The position numbers were made by a program, and so were the translations under genes. Below, piece after piece: positions 6,329 through 13,715 of a stretch of DNA of 13,780 nt; position 1 is the stretch's first letter, and each line of letters opens with the position of its first letter. The stretch lies in NCBI GenBank assembly GCA_964612995.1, contig CAZTGE010000113.1, positions 1-13,780 on the forward strand, read 5' to 3'. Below the pieces are notes generated by a model. The model did no database searches. It saw only the letters and a program-made list of their open reading frames with translations, and had not been told where the DNA came from. The stretch is from SLQH01 sp964612995 (lineage in GTDB: Bacteria > Planctomycetota > UBA11346).

Positions 6329-6838
6329 ATGGCCAAAAAGAGCAAGTCGGGCAAGTCCGCGGACGCGAACAAGCCAGCCATCGAGCTGGTGTTGCGCAAT
6401 CGGCGTGTACGTCACGACTACGAGGTGCTCGACTGCTACGAGGCCGGCATGGCGCTGACCGGAACGGAGGTCAAGAGTCTGCGCGACAAGGAGGTCCAGT
6501 GGGCCGATGCCCACGCCCGGATCGACCATCGCGGGCAGGTCTGGCTCTACGGATTGAGCATCGCGCCGTATCGCCAGGCCAGCGCCTTCAACCACGAGGC
6601 CACCGCGCCTCGCCGCTTGTTGCTGCACCGGCGCGAGATCGACAAGCTCGCCGGTGCGCTCAAGACCCGCGGATTGTCGTTGGTGCCGCGGCAGATCCAC
6701 TTCCGGCGCGGTTGGGCCAAGATCGAGATCTGCCTCGTGCGCGGGCGCAAGCGCGAGGACAAGCGCCAGGCGCTGCGCGAGCGCGAGCGCCGGCGCGATA
6801 TCGATCGCGAGCTGGCGCGTCGCGCACGCGCGCGTTGA
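6329..6838 (+). CDS. smpB: SsrA-binding protein SmpB
   Basis: Binds tmRNA and brings it to stalled ribosomes for trans-translation. The 169-residue product has the family hallmarks in order: RNRRVRHDYEVLDCYEAG (23-40), ALTGTEVKSLRDK (42-54), WLYGLSIAPY (72-81), FNHEATAPRRLLLHRREI (87-104) and GWAKIEICLVRGRKREDKR (128-146). It ends in a very basic Arg/Glu-rich tail (about 147-169) that in the family enters the mRNA channel. ATG 6329 is chosen because MAKKSK is the typical SmpB beginning. No ribosome-binding site precedes it, and a promoter -10 lies only 8 bases upstream. The gene is alone on its strand, and its stop is 6 bases from the convergent stop of the next gene. No tmRNA gene is recognisable in the window. 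Confidence 0.97.
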   Translation: MAKKSKSGKSADANKPAIELVLRNRRVRHDYEVLDCYEAGMALTGTEVKSLRDKEVQWADAHARIDHRGQVWLYGLSIAPYRQASAFNHEATAPRRLLLHRREIDKLAGALKTRGLSLVPRQIHFRRGWAKIEICLVRGRKREDKRQALRERERRRDIDRELARRARAR

Positions 6839-6844
6839 AGCGAC

Positions 6845-8260
6845 TCAGCGGCGCGTTGCCTGCTCTTCGGCGAGCTCCCGCGCGATGCGTTCCTCTTCGG
6901 CCTGGCGCGCCGCCGCCGCCTTCTCGGCCGCGAGCAGAGCCTGCTGCCATTCTTGATTATCGTCGAGGTGGCGCCGGATCGAGCGCGACTTCTCGAACTC
7001 GCGGTGGAGCGCCGGATCCCAGTCCAGGGCCCATTGCACAAGGCGCATCATGCTCGCGGCGTTGTCGGCGTTGATGCGGCCCTCGATGTAGCCGAGCAGT
7101 TCCTTGGCCTTCTGTCGTTGGGCCAGATCGCGTTTGTGGCGGGCGATGCCGGCCTCGATCCCGTAATTGCGCGCGGCCTCGAGCTCGATCCGGTTCTGGC
7201 CGAGATCGTAGACGAACAGCATCTGCTCACGGGTGAAGTTGATGTAGATCTGATCCTGGGCGTCGATGTTGGCCTGGACCGGATCGTTGTCGCCGCGCAC
7301 CTCGCTCTCGCGGCCGAGCTTCTCGAGGTAGCGGCGGCTGACCGGATTGAGGCGGTTGCGGCGCAGTTCGTTGTTGTATTCGACGACCTGACGCGCGAGT
7401 TCCGGCGAGGAGTCGTAGGTGGTCGGGATCAGCAGGTCGAGATCGAGCGATCGCAGCGAGAGGGTTGTGAGCTGTCCGCCGCGCGCGGTGTTGAGGTACT
7501 GATAGAGGATCGCCTTGCGGTTGGCGGCGTCGAGCAGGAAGAACTCGTTGCGATCGCTGAGCGGTACGATCCACGGCTCGCTCGCACTCACGTTGATCCG
7601 GGTCGCTGCAGCCGGATCCTCTTCGACCATCTTGGCCTCGAGTTCCTCGTGCTCCTCCTTGATTTCGCTGGGCAGCTCGTCCCAGAGCTGTTCGCGCGAG
7701 GGCTTGGACTTGTACTGCGTCGGAACCATCAGCTGGCTGCGGTAATTATGCCAGCCGACCAGCTCGAGACGCGGCTTGATATAGCGGACCATGAGGATGG
7801 CATAGTGGCTGGGAACCACCACCAGGACCACGTCGCGGGTCATGGCGGCGTGCACGGTGCCGTCGTAGGTGGGCTCGTTGGCCCAGTAGCCGTCTTCGGT
7901 GTTCATCGCTTGTTCGTAGATCGCCGGGTCCAGCTCCTCGAGCATCTTCATCCACTCGAGGTAGGACGGTCGCGCGTTCATGCCGAAACGCAGTGCGGAC
8001 CAATCCTGGAACTTGTCGAGGTTGCCCATGTCGGCCGGGCGCTTGGTGACGAATTCGAGCCAGACGAGGAAGTTGGCCTCCGTGACCTGCTTGAGCTGTT
8101 CTCCCTGGAGATCGTAGATCTGCAGCGTGCCGAGGCTGGGGTTGACCACGCCGACCTCGGTCGCGCCGAGCGCCTCGGGTGGTCGCAGGATCAGTGGACT
8201 CTCCAGCGACCAGACGGGCGCGGCGGTGAGCAACAGGAGGAAGATGGCGATCGTAGGCAT
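6845..8260 (-). CDS. Secreted protein of unknown function
   Basis: Not a family I recognise. The 471-residue product begins with a plausible signal peptide (MPTIAIFLLLLTAAPVWS). A cleavage site after Ser18 fits the -3/-1 rule (V-x-S), although no positive residue precedes the hydrophobic core. The protein should therefore be exported or periplasmic. The mature part is mixed alpha/beta and acidic. It has an E/K-rich stretch near 205-225 (IKEEHEELEAKMVEED) and two similar strand-turn-strand segments, EFFLLDAANRKAILYQY and MLFVYDLGQNRIELEAARNYG. The last 40 residues are an Ala/Glu/Arg helix likely to form a coiled coil (EKAAAARQAEEERIARELAEEQ). ATG 8260 is supported by GAGGAG six bases upstream. 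The gene lies 213 bases downstream of another minus-strand gene, so co-transcription is possible but not shown. Confidence 0.8.
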   Translation of the reverse strand: MPTIAIFLLLLTAAPVWSLESPLILRPPEALGATEVGVVNPSLGTLQIYDLQGEQLKQVTEANFLVWLEFVTKRPADMGNLDKFQDWSALRFGMNARPSYLEWMKMLEELDPAIYEQAMNTEDGYWANEPTYDGTVHAAMTRDVVLVVVPSHYAILMVRYIKPRLELVGWHNYRSQLMVPTQYKSKPSREQLWDELPSEIKEEHEELEAKMVEEDPAAATRINVSASEPWIVPLSDRNEFFLLDAANRKAILYQYLNTARGGQLTTLSLRSLDLDLLIPTTYDSSPELARQVVEYNNELRRNRLNPVSRRYLEKLGRESEVRGDNDPVQANIDAQDQIYINFTREQMLFVYDLGQNRIELEAARNYGIEAGIARHKRDLAQRQKAKELLGYIEGRINADNAASMMRLVQWALDWDPALHREFEKSRSIRRHLDDNQEWQQALLAAEKAAAARQAEEERIARELAEEQATRR

Positions 8261-8473
8261 GCGAAGCTCCTCTGGGTCAGCGAGAGCCGATCGTGGCGCG
8301 CGGACCGGACGTTGCAGCGCATATCCCGCAGTCCGACGACCTGTGTCCCGCTCTGTGTGAAATGGTACCACGTCCACGATCCGATGGTGCTGTGGTGCTT
8401 TCCCACAAGGTGGCCATGTGCAATGGGGACCCGTGGCGCCGCGCGCGCTGACGTGAGCGGAGGTGGCGGCGAC

Positions 8474-9622
8474 TCAGCGGCGTTTGGGCTCGGGCGGGAG
8501 GACGAAGTCCTTGGCCGTGACCCGGTTCTGGATCCAGCGGGCGAAGGCCTCGAAGGGACAGAGCACGGTGTAGACGGCGAACTCGCTGGTCATGCGCAAC
8601 GCCGGATAGCGATCCGCGGCGAGGATGCCCAGTCGTTCGCGCGTGCCGGTGCCCTGGAAGCGTTCGCGATAGGAGGGGTGGTCGGCGGCGATGGCCACCC
8701 GTTGGTAGATTTCGTTGATCTGGAGCAGCTTGCGCAGCAGATGCCCGAGGCGCCAGACCTTCTGGCCTTGGGATTGCCCCTGCATGAAGGGGTAGAGGTG
8801 GGGGGTCTCCTCGATCGATTCGAGCCAATGCAGGATCGTCTTGTGGGCGTCGATCTCCTCGACCGAGAGCGAATCGCGATCGAAGTAGCCGAGGAAGACC
8901 TGGCGGTAGAAGCGGCTGCGGACGCGGTCGGCGATCAGGCGCTCGCGGGCGCGATCGCGCTGGTCGCCCGGCAGCTTGAGCAGCGGCTCCTCCTCATGGC
9001 GGTCGAGGGTGATCGGGTCGACGTCGTCGCGCCATTCGCGGTCGCCGCCGCGGGCGCGGCTCAGGCGCTTGATCGTGGCCAGGGCGCGGTCCTGCTGCGG
9101 GGGGCACAGCACCAGGGCCTCGCTGAGCAGCGGCGAGCCGAACACCGGCTCGATCGGGTTGAGCAGCCGCCCGACACGGTTGCAGGGCAGCAGGCGCAGT
9201 TCGTCGAGGGCGGGGACGAGCGAATGCTGCCCGGCGATCAGATCGCGGATCCGCCGGTAGACGCCGATGGCGTGGATCTGCAGCGCCGCGACCTCGACGC
9301 CGTGGCCTTCGCGCAGCAGGCAGAGGTGTTCGATCAGGGCCTCGCGCAGGCTGACTTCCTGATAGTGCTCGTCGTCGGCCAGCGCCTGCAGCGACTGTTC
9401 GATGCGCGCGCGTTCGCTGTCGACTTCGAGTTCCTTGAGAATCGTAGCCAAACGCTGGTTGTCGGCCGTACCGGTGATCAGCGCGTCGCTGAGGCTGGCT
9501 TCCATCTCGTCGATCACGCCGCGATGGCGTTCGATCATCAGCGGGCGTCGGGTCTCCTCGATGATCTCCGCCGTGCTCATGAGGGGGTCGAGATCGTCGC
9601 TGCTGGGATCGCTCGCAGGCAT
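8474..9622 (-). CDS. Charged cytoplasmic protein of unknown function
   Basis: No known domain recognised. The 382-residue product is rich in Arg, Glu, Asp and Leu, and looks mostly alpha-helical. It has no signal peptide or membrane segment. Recognisable landmarks are an N-terminal acidic stretch (SDPSSDDLDPL), long amphipathic helices (EIIEETRRPLMIERHRGVIDEMEASL) and a central basic region (DQRDRARERLIADRVRSRFYRQVF). An aromatic segment near the C-terminus (FAVYTVLCPFEAFARWIQ) precedes the PEPKRR end. ATG 9622 is chosen because a -10-like TATGCT lies 6 bases upstream, placing the transcription start on the start codon. ATG 9580 (MSTAEIIEE) is an alternative. The gene is divergent from purA across 175 bases. 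Dense sense coding with no frame break supports a real gene. Confidence 0.75.
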   Translation of the reverse strand: MPASDPSSDDLDPLMSTAEIIEETRRPLMIERHRGVIDEMEASLSDALITGTADNQRLATILKELEVDSERARIEQSLQALADDEHYQEVSLREALIEHLCLLREGHGVEVAALQIHAIGVYRRIRDLIAGQHSLVPALDELRLLPCNRVGRLLNPIEPVFGSPLLSEALVLCPPQQDRALATIKRLSRARGGDREWRDDVDPITLDRHEEEPLLKLPGDQRDRARERLIADRVRSRFYRQVFLGYFDRDSLSVEEIDAHKTILHWLESIEETPHLYPFMQGQSQGQKVWRLGHLLRKLLQINEIYQRVAIAADHPSYRERFQGTGTRERLGILAADRYPALRMTSEFAVYTVLCPFEAFARWIQNRVTAKDFVLPPEPKRR

Positions 9623-9628
9623 GGCCAG

Positions 9629-9656
9629 AGCATAGACCCCAGCGTGATGCCGGCAA
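9629..9656 (-). promoter_or_regulatory. Promoter of the charged unknown gene, leaderless layout
   Basis: On the minus strand TTGCCG (9651-9656), a 16-base spacer and TATGCT (9629-9634) are followed after 6 bases by ATG 9622. Position +1 would fall on the A of the start codon. No Shine-Dalgarno is present. Confidence 0.5.
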
Positions 9657-9683
9657 CCATCAGCGGGTGGCGGTTGCGGTCGT

Positions 9684-9718
9684 GCATGCGCCGGGGCATG
9701 CGTGCACACTCCACGTGG
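9684..9718. promoter_or_regulatory. Repeated and palindromic sites in the purA divergent region
   Basis: GCATGCG occurs twice, at 9684-9690 and 9696-9702, spaced 12 bases start to start. The perfect 8-base palindrome CCACGTGG follows at 9711-9718. They lie between the two divergent promoters and could be operator sites, but nothing identifies a regulator. Confidence 0.2.
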
Positions 9719-9736
9719 TGGTTCGGGACTCGGCGC

Positions 9737-9763
9737 TTGCCGCAGGGCGCCCCGCTCTAGGGT
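9737..9763 (+). promoter_or_regulatory. Candidate purA promoter
   Basis: TTGCCG (9737-9742), a 15-base spacer and TAGGGT (9758-9763) precede the purA ATG by 34 bases. This leaves a leader of roughly 28 bases that contains the GGGAG ribosome-binding site six bases before the start. Confidence 0.4.
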
Positions 9764-9797
9764 ACCCCCCCGTCGCCGGTCACGATGGGAGTTGTCC

Positions 9798-11069
9798 ATG
9801 AACGCGAACAAGGTGGTCCTCGGTCTGCAGTGGGGTGATGAGGGCAAGGGCAAGATGATCGACGCCCTCGCCGGTCGCTGCGACCTGGTCGTCCGATGTC
9901 AGGGCGGAGCCAACGCCGGCCACACCGTGGTCGTCGACGGGCGCAAGACCGTGCTCCATCTGCTGCCCTCCGGCGCGCTGCATCCCGGCGTGGTCTGCGT
10001 GATCGGCAATGGCGTGGTCGTGGACCCGCGCGCGCTGCTCGCCGAACTCGACGAGCTCGGTGATGCCGGGCGCGATCTTGCAGGGCGCCTGCGGATCAGC
10101 GACCGCGCGCATATGGTCCTGCCCTGCCACAAGATCGTCGATCGGGTCGCCGAGGAGCTCAAGGGCGACGCCAAGGTCGGCACCACGCTGCGTGGCATCG
10201 GCCCCTGCTACAGCGACAAGGTCAACCGTATCGGACTGCGCTGCGGGCTGCTGCGGCGCCCCTCGGTGTTCCGCGAGCGGCTGCGGCGACTGCTCGAACA
10301 GGCCGACCGCCAGCTGTCGCTGGTCGGCGACGAGCGTATCGACATCGACGCGGTGATGGCTGAGAGCCTGCCAGCCTGCGAGCGTATCGCGCCCTTCGTG
10401 GCCGACACCGTCGACCTGCTCCAGCGTCAGGATGCGGAGAACACCATCCTGTTCGAGGGTGCCCAGGGCAGCATGCTCGACATCGATTTCGGCACCTATC
10501 CCTTCGTCACCTCGTCGAACACGGGTATCGGCGGCGTGATCACCGGATCCGGGCTTTCGCACCACGAGCTCGGTGAGGTGATCGGCATCGTCAAGGCCTA
10601 CACCACACGCGTGGGCGCCGGGCCCTTCCCCTGCGAGCTCGACGACGCCACCGGCGAGCAATTGCGCAAACGCGGCGGCGAGTTCGGTGCCACCACCGGG
10701 CGTCCACGCCGCTGCGGTTGGCTCGACCTGAACATCGTCGCCTACGCCTGCCGCATCAACGGCGTCGATACGATCGCGTTGACCAAGCTCGACGTGCTCA
10801 GTGGTCGCGAGTCGATCGAAGTCTGCACCGCTTACGAGCTCGACGGCCAGCGACTGGACACGATTCCGGCCGACGCGACCGACCTCGAGGCGGTGCGGCC
10901 GGTCTACCAGACGCTTCCCGGCTGGCAGGAGGACATCACCGGCTGCCGCAGCTACGACGAGCTGCCGGCTGCGGCGCGCAGCTACATCGACTTCATCGAG
11001 CGTCACACCGGCGTCCACGTTGGCTGTATCGGCGTCGGGCCGGGGCGCGACGAGGTCATCTTGCGCTGA
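9798..11069 (+). CDS. purA: Adenylosuccinate synthetase
   Basis: Condenses IMP and aspartate with GTP to adenylosuccinate, the first step from IMP to AMP. The 423-residue product has the P-loop-like GDEGKGK (13-19) with catalytic Asp14 and GGANAGHTVV (36-45) with catalytic His42. It also has TTLRGIGPCYSDK (129-141), GAQGSMLDIDFGTYPFVTSSNT (221-242), the GATTGRPRRCGWLD segment (297-310) and TKLDVLSG (329-336). All of these are standard for the family, and the length is normal. ATG 9798 is supported by GGGAG six bases upstream. The stop shares its last A with the uppS start (TGATG), so the two are co-transcribed and coupled. With purF in the same window, two steps of the AMP route are present, although in separate transcripts. 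Confidence 0.97.
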   Translation: MNANKVVLGLQWGDEGKGKMIDALAGRCDLVVRCQGGANAGHTVVVDGRKTVLHLLPSGALHPGVVCVIGNGVVVDPRALLAELDELGDAGRDLAGRLRISDRAHMVLPCHKIVDRVAEELKGDAKVGTTLRGIGPCYSDKVNRIGLRCGLLRRPSVFRERLRRLLEQADRQLSLVGDERIDIDAVMAESLPACERIAPFVADTVDLLQRQDAENTILFEGAQGSMLDIDFGTYPFVTSSNTGIGGVITGSGLSHHELGEVIGIVKAYTTRVGAGPFPCELDDATGEQLRKRGGEFGATTGRPRRCGWLDLNIVAYACRINGVDTIALTKLDVLSGRESIEVCTAYELDGQRLDTIPADATDLEAVRPVYQTLPGWQEDITGCRSYDELPAAARSYIDFIERHTGVHVGCIGVGPGRDEVILR

Positions 11070-11821
11070 TGGACGCTCCCGCCGCGTTGGACCCACGCAT
11101 CCGGGCGGCCGGCCTCGAACCGGCGCGGATGCCGCGCCACGTCGCGATCATCATGGATGGCAACGGTCGTTGGGCGCGTGAACGCGAGCGCGAACGTGCC
11201 TACGGCCACGAGTGTGGGGCCGACACGGTCAAGCTGGTCACCGAGGAGAGCGTGCGCCTCGGGCTTGAACGGCTGACCCTGTTCGCCTTCTCGAGTGAGA
11301 ACTGGAAACGTCCGCAGTGCGAGATCGACGCCCTGCTCGGTCTGCTCGAGCACTACCTCGCCGTTCAATTGCCGACGATGCAGGAGCACGGCGTACGCCT
11401 GTCGACCATCGGCCGTCTCGCCCAACTGCCCGAACGCACGCGGACCCAGATCGAGGACGCAGTCGCCGCGACCGCTGCCAACTGCACCATGGATCTCTGC
11501 CTGGCCTTGAGCTACGGCGGGCGCGACGAGATCGTCGATGCCTGTCGTGCGATGGCCAGGGCTGTGCGCGTCGGCGCACTCGAGCCCGACGCGATCGATC
11601 AGGCAACCGTCGACGCCCATCTCTACGCCCCCGGCGCGCCGGATGTGGACCTGCTGATCCGCACCGCCGGCGAGGAACGCGTCAGCAATTTCCTGCTATG
11701 GCAGGCCTACTACGCCGAATACGTGTTCGCCGATCCCTACTGGCCCGACTTCACCGTGGCCGACTACCACGCGGCGCTGCTCGCGTACCAACGCCGCGAG
11801 CGTCGATTCGGTCGCGTCTGA
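11069..11821 (+). CDS. uppS: Undecaprenyl diphosphate synthase (cis-prenyltransferase)
   Basis: Extends farnesyl diphosphate with isopentenyl units to make the C55 lipid carrier used in peptidoglycan and other cell-surface synthesis. The 250-residue product has the signature IIMDGNGRWA (27-36) with the catalytic Asp30, and LFAFSSENWKRP (71-82). It also has SYGGRDEI (148-155, family usually NYGGR) and the C-terminal RTAGEERVSNFLLWQAYYAEY (198-218) followed by WPDF (225-228). An Arg/Glu repeat (RERERER) sits directly after the first motif. The start overlaps the purA stop by one base (TGATG), so no separate promoter is needed. It converges on metF with 43 bases between stops and no clear terminator hairpin there. 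Confidence 0.95.
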   Translation: MDAPAALDPRIRAAGLEPARMPRHVAIIMDGNGRWARERERERAYGHECGADTVKLVTEESVRLGLERLTLFAFSSENWKRPQCEIDALLGLLEHYLAVQLPTMQEHGVRLSTIGRLAQLPERTRTQIEDAVAATAANCTMDLCLALSYGGRDEIVDACRAMARAVRVGALEPDAIDQATVDAHLYAPGAPDVDLLIRTAGEERVSNFLLWQAYYAEYVFADPYWPDFTVADYHAALLAYQRRERRFGRV

Positions 11822-11864
11822 GTCGGCTGGGGCGTGGCGTCGGCTGCAGCGAGCGGTGGCGCGG

Positions 11865-12761
11865 TCAGTCCAGATCGCCGCGCAGGCGCAGCGCGGTGAC
11901 CAGTTCCGCCGCCGCGCTGGTGCGGTTGAGCGAATTCATCGCGAAGACATGGATGCCCGGGGCGCCGGCGCGCAGCAGCGAGCCGGCCATGTCGACCATG
12001 TGGCGCAGCGAGACCTTGCGGGCGCTGACCAGATCGTCGCCCAGCGGCTCGAGCATCGCCCGCATCAACGGGGTCAGCGAGGTATTGGGCGAGAACCGTT
12101 CGATGAACTGGGTGATGCTCGGCCAGGTGAACATCGGCATGATGCTCGGAACGATGCGCGCCGGGGCGCCGAGCTTGTCCGAGGTGTGGCTCAACATGGC
12201 GAGGTAGTCGGTCGGGTCGAAGAACATCTGAGTGATCGCCAGCGAGGCGCCGGCGCCGAACTTGCCCGCCAGCACCTCCCAGTCGTGCTCCTTCGAGGTC
12301 GCCTCGAAGTGGCCTTCGGGATACGCGGCGCAGGAGATGCCGAAGCGGCCGTCATCGGCGACGAACTCGATCAGTTCACCGGCGTTGGCGCAGCCGCCGG
12401 GGGTGGGGATGAACTCGGTCTCGCCGCCGGGGGGGTCGCCGCGTAGCGCGAGCACGTTGTTGACGCCGGCCTCGGAGTATTCGTCGAGCAGCGCCTTGAT
12501 CTCGTCGCGGGTGTGGCCGACGCAGGTGAGGTGGGCCACCGCCGGGATCGTGGTCACCTCGTTGATGATCTCGATCGCCTTGCGGGTGCCATCGCGGGTG
12601 GTGCCGCCGGCGCCGTAGGTGACGGTCATGAAATCGGGACCGAGCTCGGCGAGCTGCTTGACCCAGCTGCGGAAATTGGTCCAGCCGGTCTTGGTGCGGG
12701 GTGGACTGAACTCGAAGCTGAGGGTCCGCCCGCGTTTGGAGGTGATTTCGTCGAGACGCAT
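11865..12761 (-). CDS. metF: 5,10-methylenetetrahydrofolate reductase
   Basis: Flavoprotein TIM barrel that reduces methylene-THF to methyl-THF for methionine synthesis. The 298-residue product has FEFSPPR (16-22) with the catalytic Glu17, TVTYGAGGTTRDGT (46-59), HLTCVG (77-82), VLALRGDPP (103-111), AAYPEGH (145-151), ITQMFFD (176-182) and RIVPSIMP (202-209). All are expected for MetF at its usual length. ATG 12761 gives the natural N-terminus. The in-frame ATG at 12803 would add 14 residues encoded close to the palindromic element and is unlikely. No Shine-Dalgarno is visible, and a -10-like TATACC is 9 bases upstream, so the mRNA may have almost no leader. It follows rnc on the same strand, with a palindromic element between them. 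Confidence 0.96.
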   Translation of the reverse strand: MRLDEITSKRGRTLSFEFSPPRTKTGWTNFRSWVKQLAELGPDFMTVTYGAGGTTRDGTRKAIEIINEVTTIPAVAHLTCVGHTRDEIKALLDEYSEAGVNNVLALRGDPPGGETEFIPTPGGCANAGELIEFVADDGRFGISCAAYPEGHFEATSKEHDWEVLAGKFGAGASLAITQMFFDPTDYLAMLSHTSDKLGAPARIVPSIMPMFTWPSITQFIERFSPNTSLTPLMRAMLEPLGDDLVSARKVSLRHMVDMAGSLLRAGAPGIHVFAMNSLNRTSAAAELVTALRLRGDLD

Positions 12762-12770
12762 GGGCGGAAC

Positions 12771-12776
12771 GGTATA
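12771..12776 (-). promoter_or_regulatory. -10 element of metF
   Basis: TATACC on the minus strand ends 9 bases before the metF ATG. A matching -35 is unclear: TGTTGA sits 16 bases upstream and TTGATG 14 bases upstream. The layout resembles the compact promoters of smpB, rnc and the charged unknown gene. Confidence 0.35.
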
Positions 12777-12806
12777 GCCGGCCAGTGCGGCATCAACATG
12801 CAAGGG

Positions 12807-12816
12807 CTGTGTCCCG
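12807..12816. repeat. Left flanking direct repeat of element copy 2
   Basis: CTGTGTCCCG abuts the left end of element copy 2. TGTGTACCCG (12975-12984) abuts its right end. The two match as TGTGT-CCCG and TGTGTACCCG with one base inserted or lost, as expected for an old target-site duplication. Confidence 0.5.
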
Positions 12817-12974
12817 CAGGGCGACTCAAGCCCTGGGAGCGCCGATCACCAGGTCGGCATGCCTTGCGTCGCCTCCACCTGCGTCAAACCGCCCGGCTCT
12901 CTTTGGTGCTTGGGCCGTAGTGACGCAGGTGGAGGCGAGGCATGGCCCTCATGTGCGAGCTTTGAGTCGCCCTG
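12817..12974 (-). mobile_element. MITE-like palindromic element, copy 2 (inverted)
   Basis: A 158-bp element, the reverse-orientation relative of 6062-6224. Its ends CAGGGCGACTCAA (12817-12829) and TTGAGTCGCCCTG (12962-12974) are perfect 13-bp terminal inverted repeats. CGCCTCCACCTGCGTCA (12870-12886) and its exact complement (12921-12937) form a 17-bp stem around a 34-base loop. The first 128 bases in element orientation match copy 1 at 121 positions by hand alignment, and the last 30 or so diverge more. It lies 28 bases past the rnc stop and 55 bases before the metF start, so a folded transcript could affect readthrough from rnc into metF. Confidence 0.75.
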
Positions 12975-12984
12975 TGTGTACCCG
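12975..12984. repeat. Right flanking direct repeat of element copy 2
   Basis: TGTGTACCCG starts at the base after the terminal CCCTG and matches the left flank at 12808-12816 apart from one extra A. Confidence 0.5.
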
Positions 12985-13002
12985 TGTACAGCGCGCGTGC
13001 GC

Positions 13003-13707
13003 TCAGCTCTGCGTGAGCTGCTCGAACAGCCGCGCCGCCGCTGCGGCCTCGGCACGACGGCGGCTGGTGCCGGTCGCGGCCGCGCTGTGCGCGCCGGCGG
13101 TGGCGGTGGCGGTGAACTCCGGTGCGTGAGCGCTGCCACCGCTGAGGACGGTATCGTAATGCGGCAGCTGGCCGGTGTGCGCCAGCGACCATTCCTGGAG
13201 CCGGTTCTTGCTGTCGGCGGCGGCGGTCGCCACCGCCTCGGTGGTGGCGAAGGGCTCGATCAGCGCCTCCGCGCAACGGATCACGGCATCCCAGCCGAGA
13301 TCGCGGTAGATCGCTCCGAGCAGGCCTTCGGCGAGGTTGGCCTTGACCGAATCGGGCCACGGCGTGGGGACGCTGGCTCCGACGCGACAGCAGTCGAGCA
13401 GGCCGATGCGCTCCATCCCCCGGGCGAGGCAGCGACGGCTGACCAGTTGGGCTCGCAGGCGGCTGAGCGTGCCCTCGCCTGCCTGGGGGTGGCGACGGTA
13501 GAGCAGGTTGGCCGCGGCCGCGCCGAGCAGGGCGTCGCCGAGGAACTCGAGCCGTTCGTTGGCCGCGCGTCGCCGCTGTTCGTCGTCGGCCTGGGGGTCG
13601 AGGTGGCTGTTGTGGGTGATGCCCTGGAGGATCAGCGCCGGGTCGCGTGGCGCGAGACCCAGCACGGAGCAGACGCGCTCGATGCGCTCGCGGTCGCGAC
13701 GGTCCAT
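13003..13707 (-). CDS. rnc: Ribonuclease III
   Basis: Cleaves double-stranded RNA in rRNA maturation and mRNA turnover. The 234-residue product has the catalytic signature NERLEFLGDAL (50-60) with Glu51, Glu54 and Asp58. The second metal-binding region reads ANLAEGLLGAIYRD (123-136). Here Glu127 is kept, but the position of E. coli Asp114 is Asn124, a substitution that also occurs in other bacterial RNase III proteins. A double-stranded RNA-binding domain follows: DSKNRLQEW (165-173), a weakly conserved middle, then GTSRRRAEAAAAARLFEQL (213-231), with Arg in place of the usual Lys. ATG 13707 is chosen because a promoter -10 lies 8 bases upstream. An upstream in-frame start would run through that promoter. 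Downstream lies element copy 2 and then metF. Confidence 0.92.
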   Translation of the reverse strand: MDRRDRERIERVCSVLGLAPRDPALILQGITHNSHLDPQADDEQRRRAANERLEFLGDALLGAAAANLLYRRHPQAGEGTLSRLRAQLVSRRCLARGMERIGLLDCCRVGASVPTPWPDSVKANLAEGLLGAIYRDLGWDAVIRCAEALIEPFATTEAVATAAADSKNRLQEWSLAHTGQLPHYDTVLSGGSAHAPEFTATATAGAHSAAATGTSRRRAEAAAAARLFEQLTQS

Positions 13708-13715
13708 GGGCGCCG

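Noticed and set aside
8261..8473. Possible small RNA or terminator in the 213-base gap between the two unknown minus-strand genes
   Set aside because: Only a 5-bp stem (TGTGG/CCACA) without a proper T-run, a lone TACCAT -10-like hexamer without a -35, and no tRNA-like or conserved structure were seen.
6841..8482. CGACTCAGCGGCG repeated at 6841-6853 and 8470-8482
   Set aside because: Both overlap the 3' ends of minus-strand genes ending in Arg-Arg-stop. With common Arg codons this accounts for most of the match, and no other copy or structure supports a function. The CGACTCA core also resembles the element ends, but no element is present there.
6953..9760. A 935-codon open frame on the plus strand
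   Set aside because: It runs antisense through two minus-strand genes with a Shine-Dalgarno and signal peptide or a clear promoter. Its product shows no family motif and has the skewed composition of high-GC antisense frames.
9780..11096. A 438-codon minus-strand frame opposite purA
   Set aside because: The plus strand encodes an intact, full-length PurA with all motifs, so the antisense frame is a shadow.
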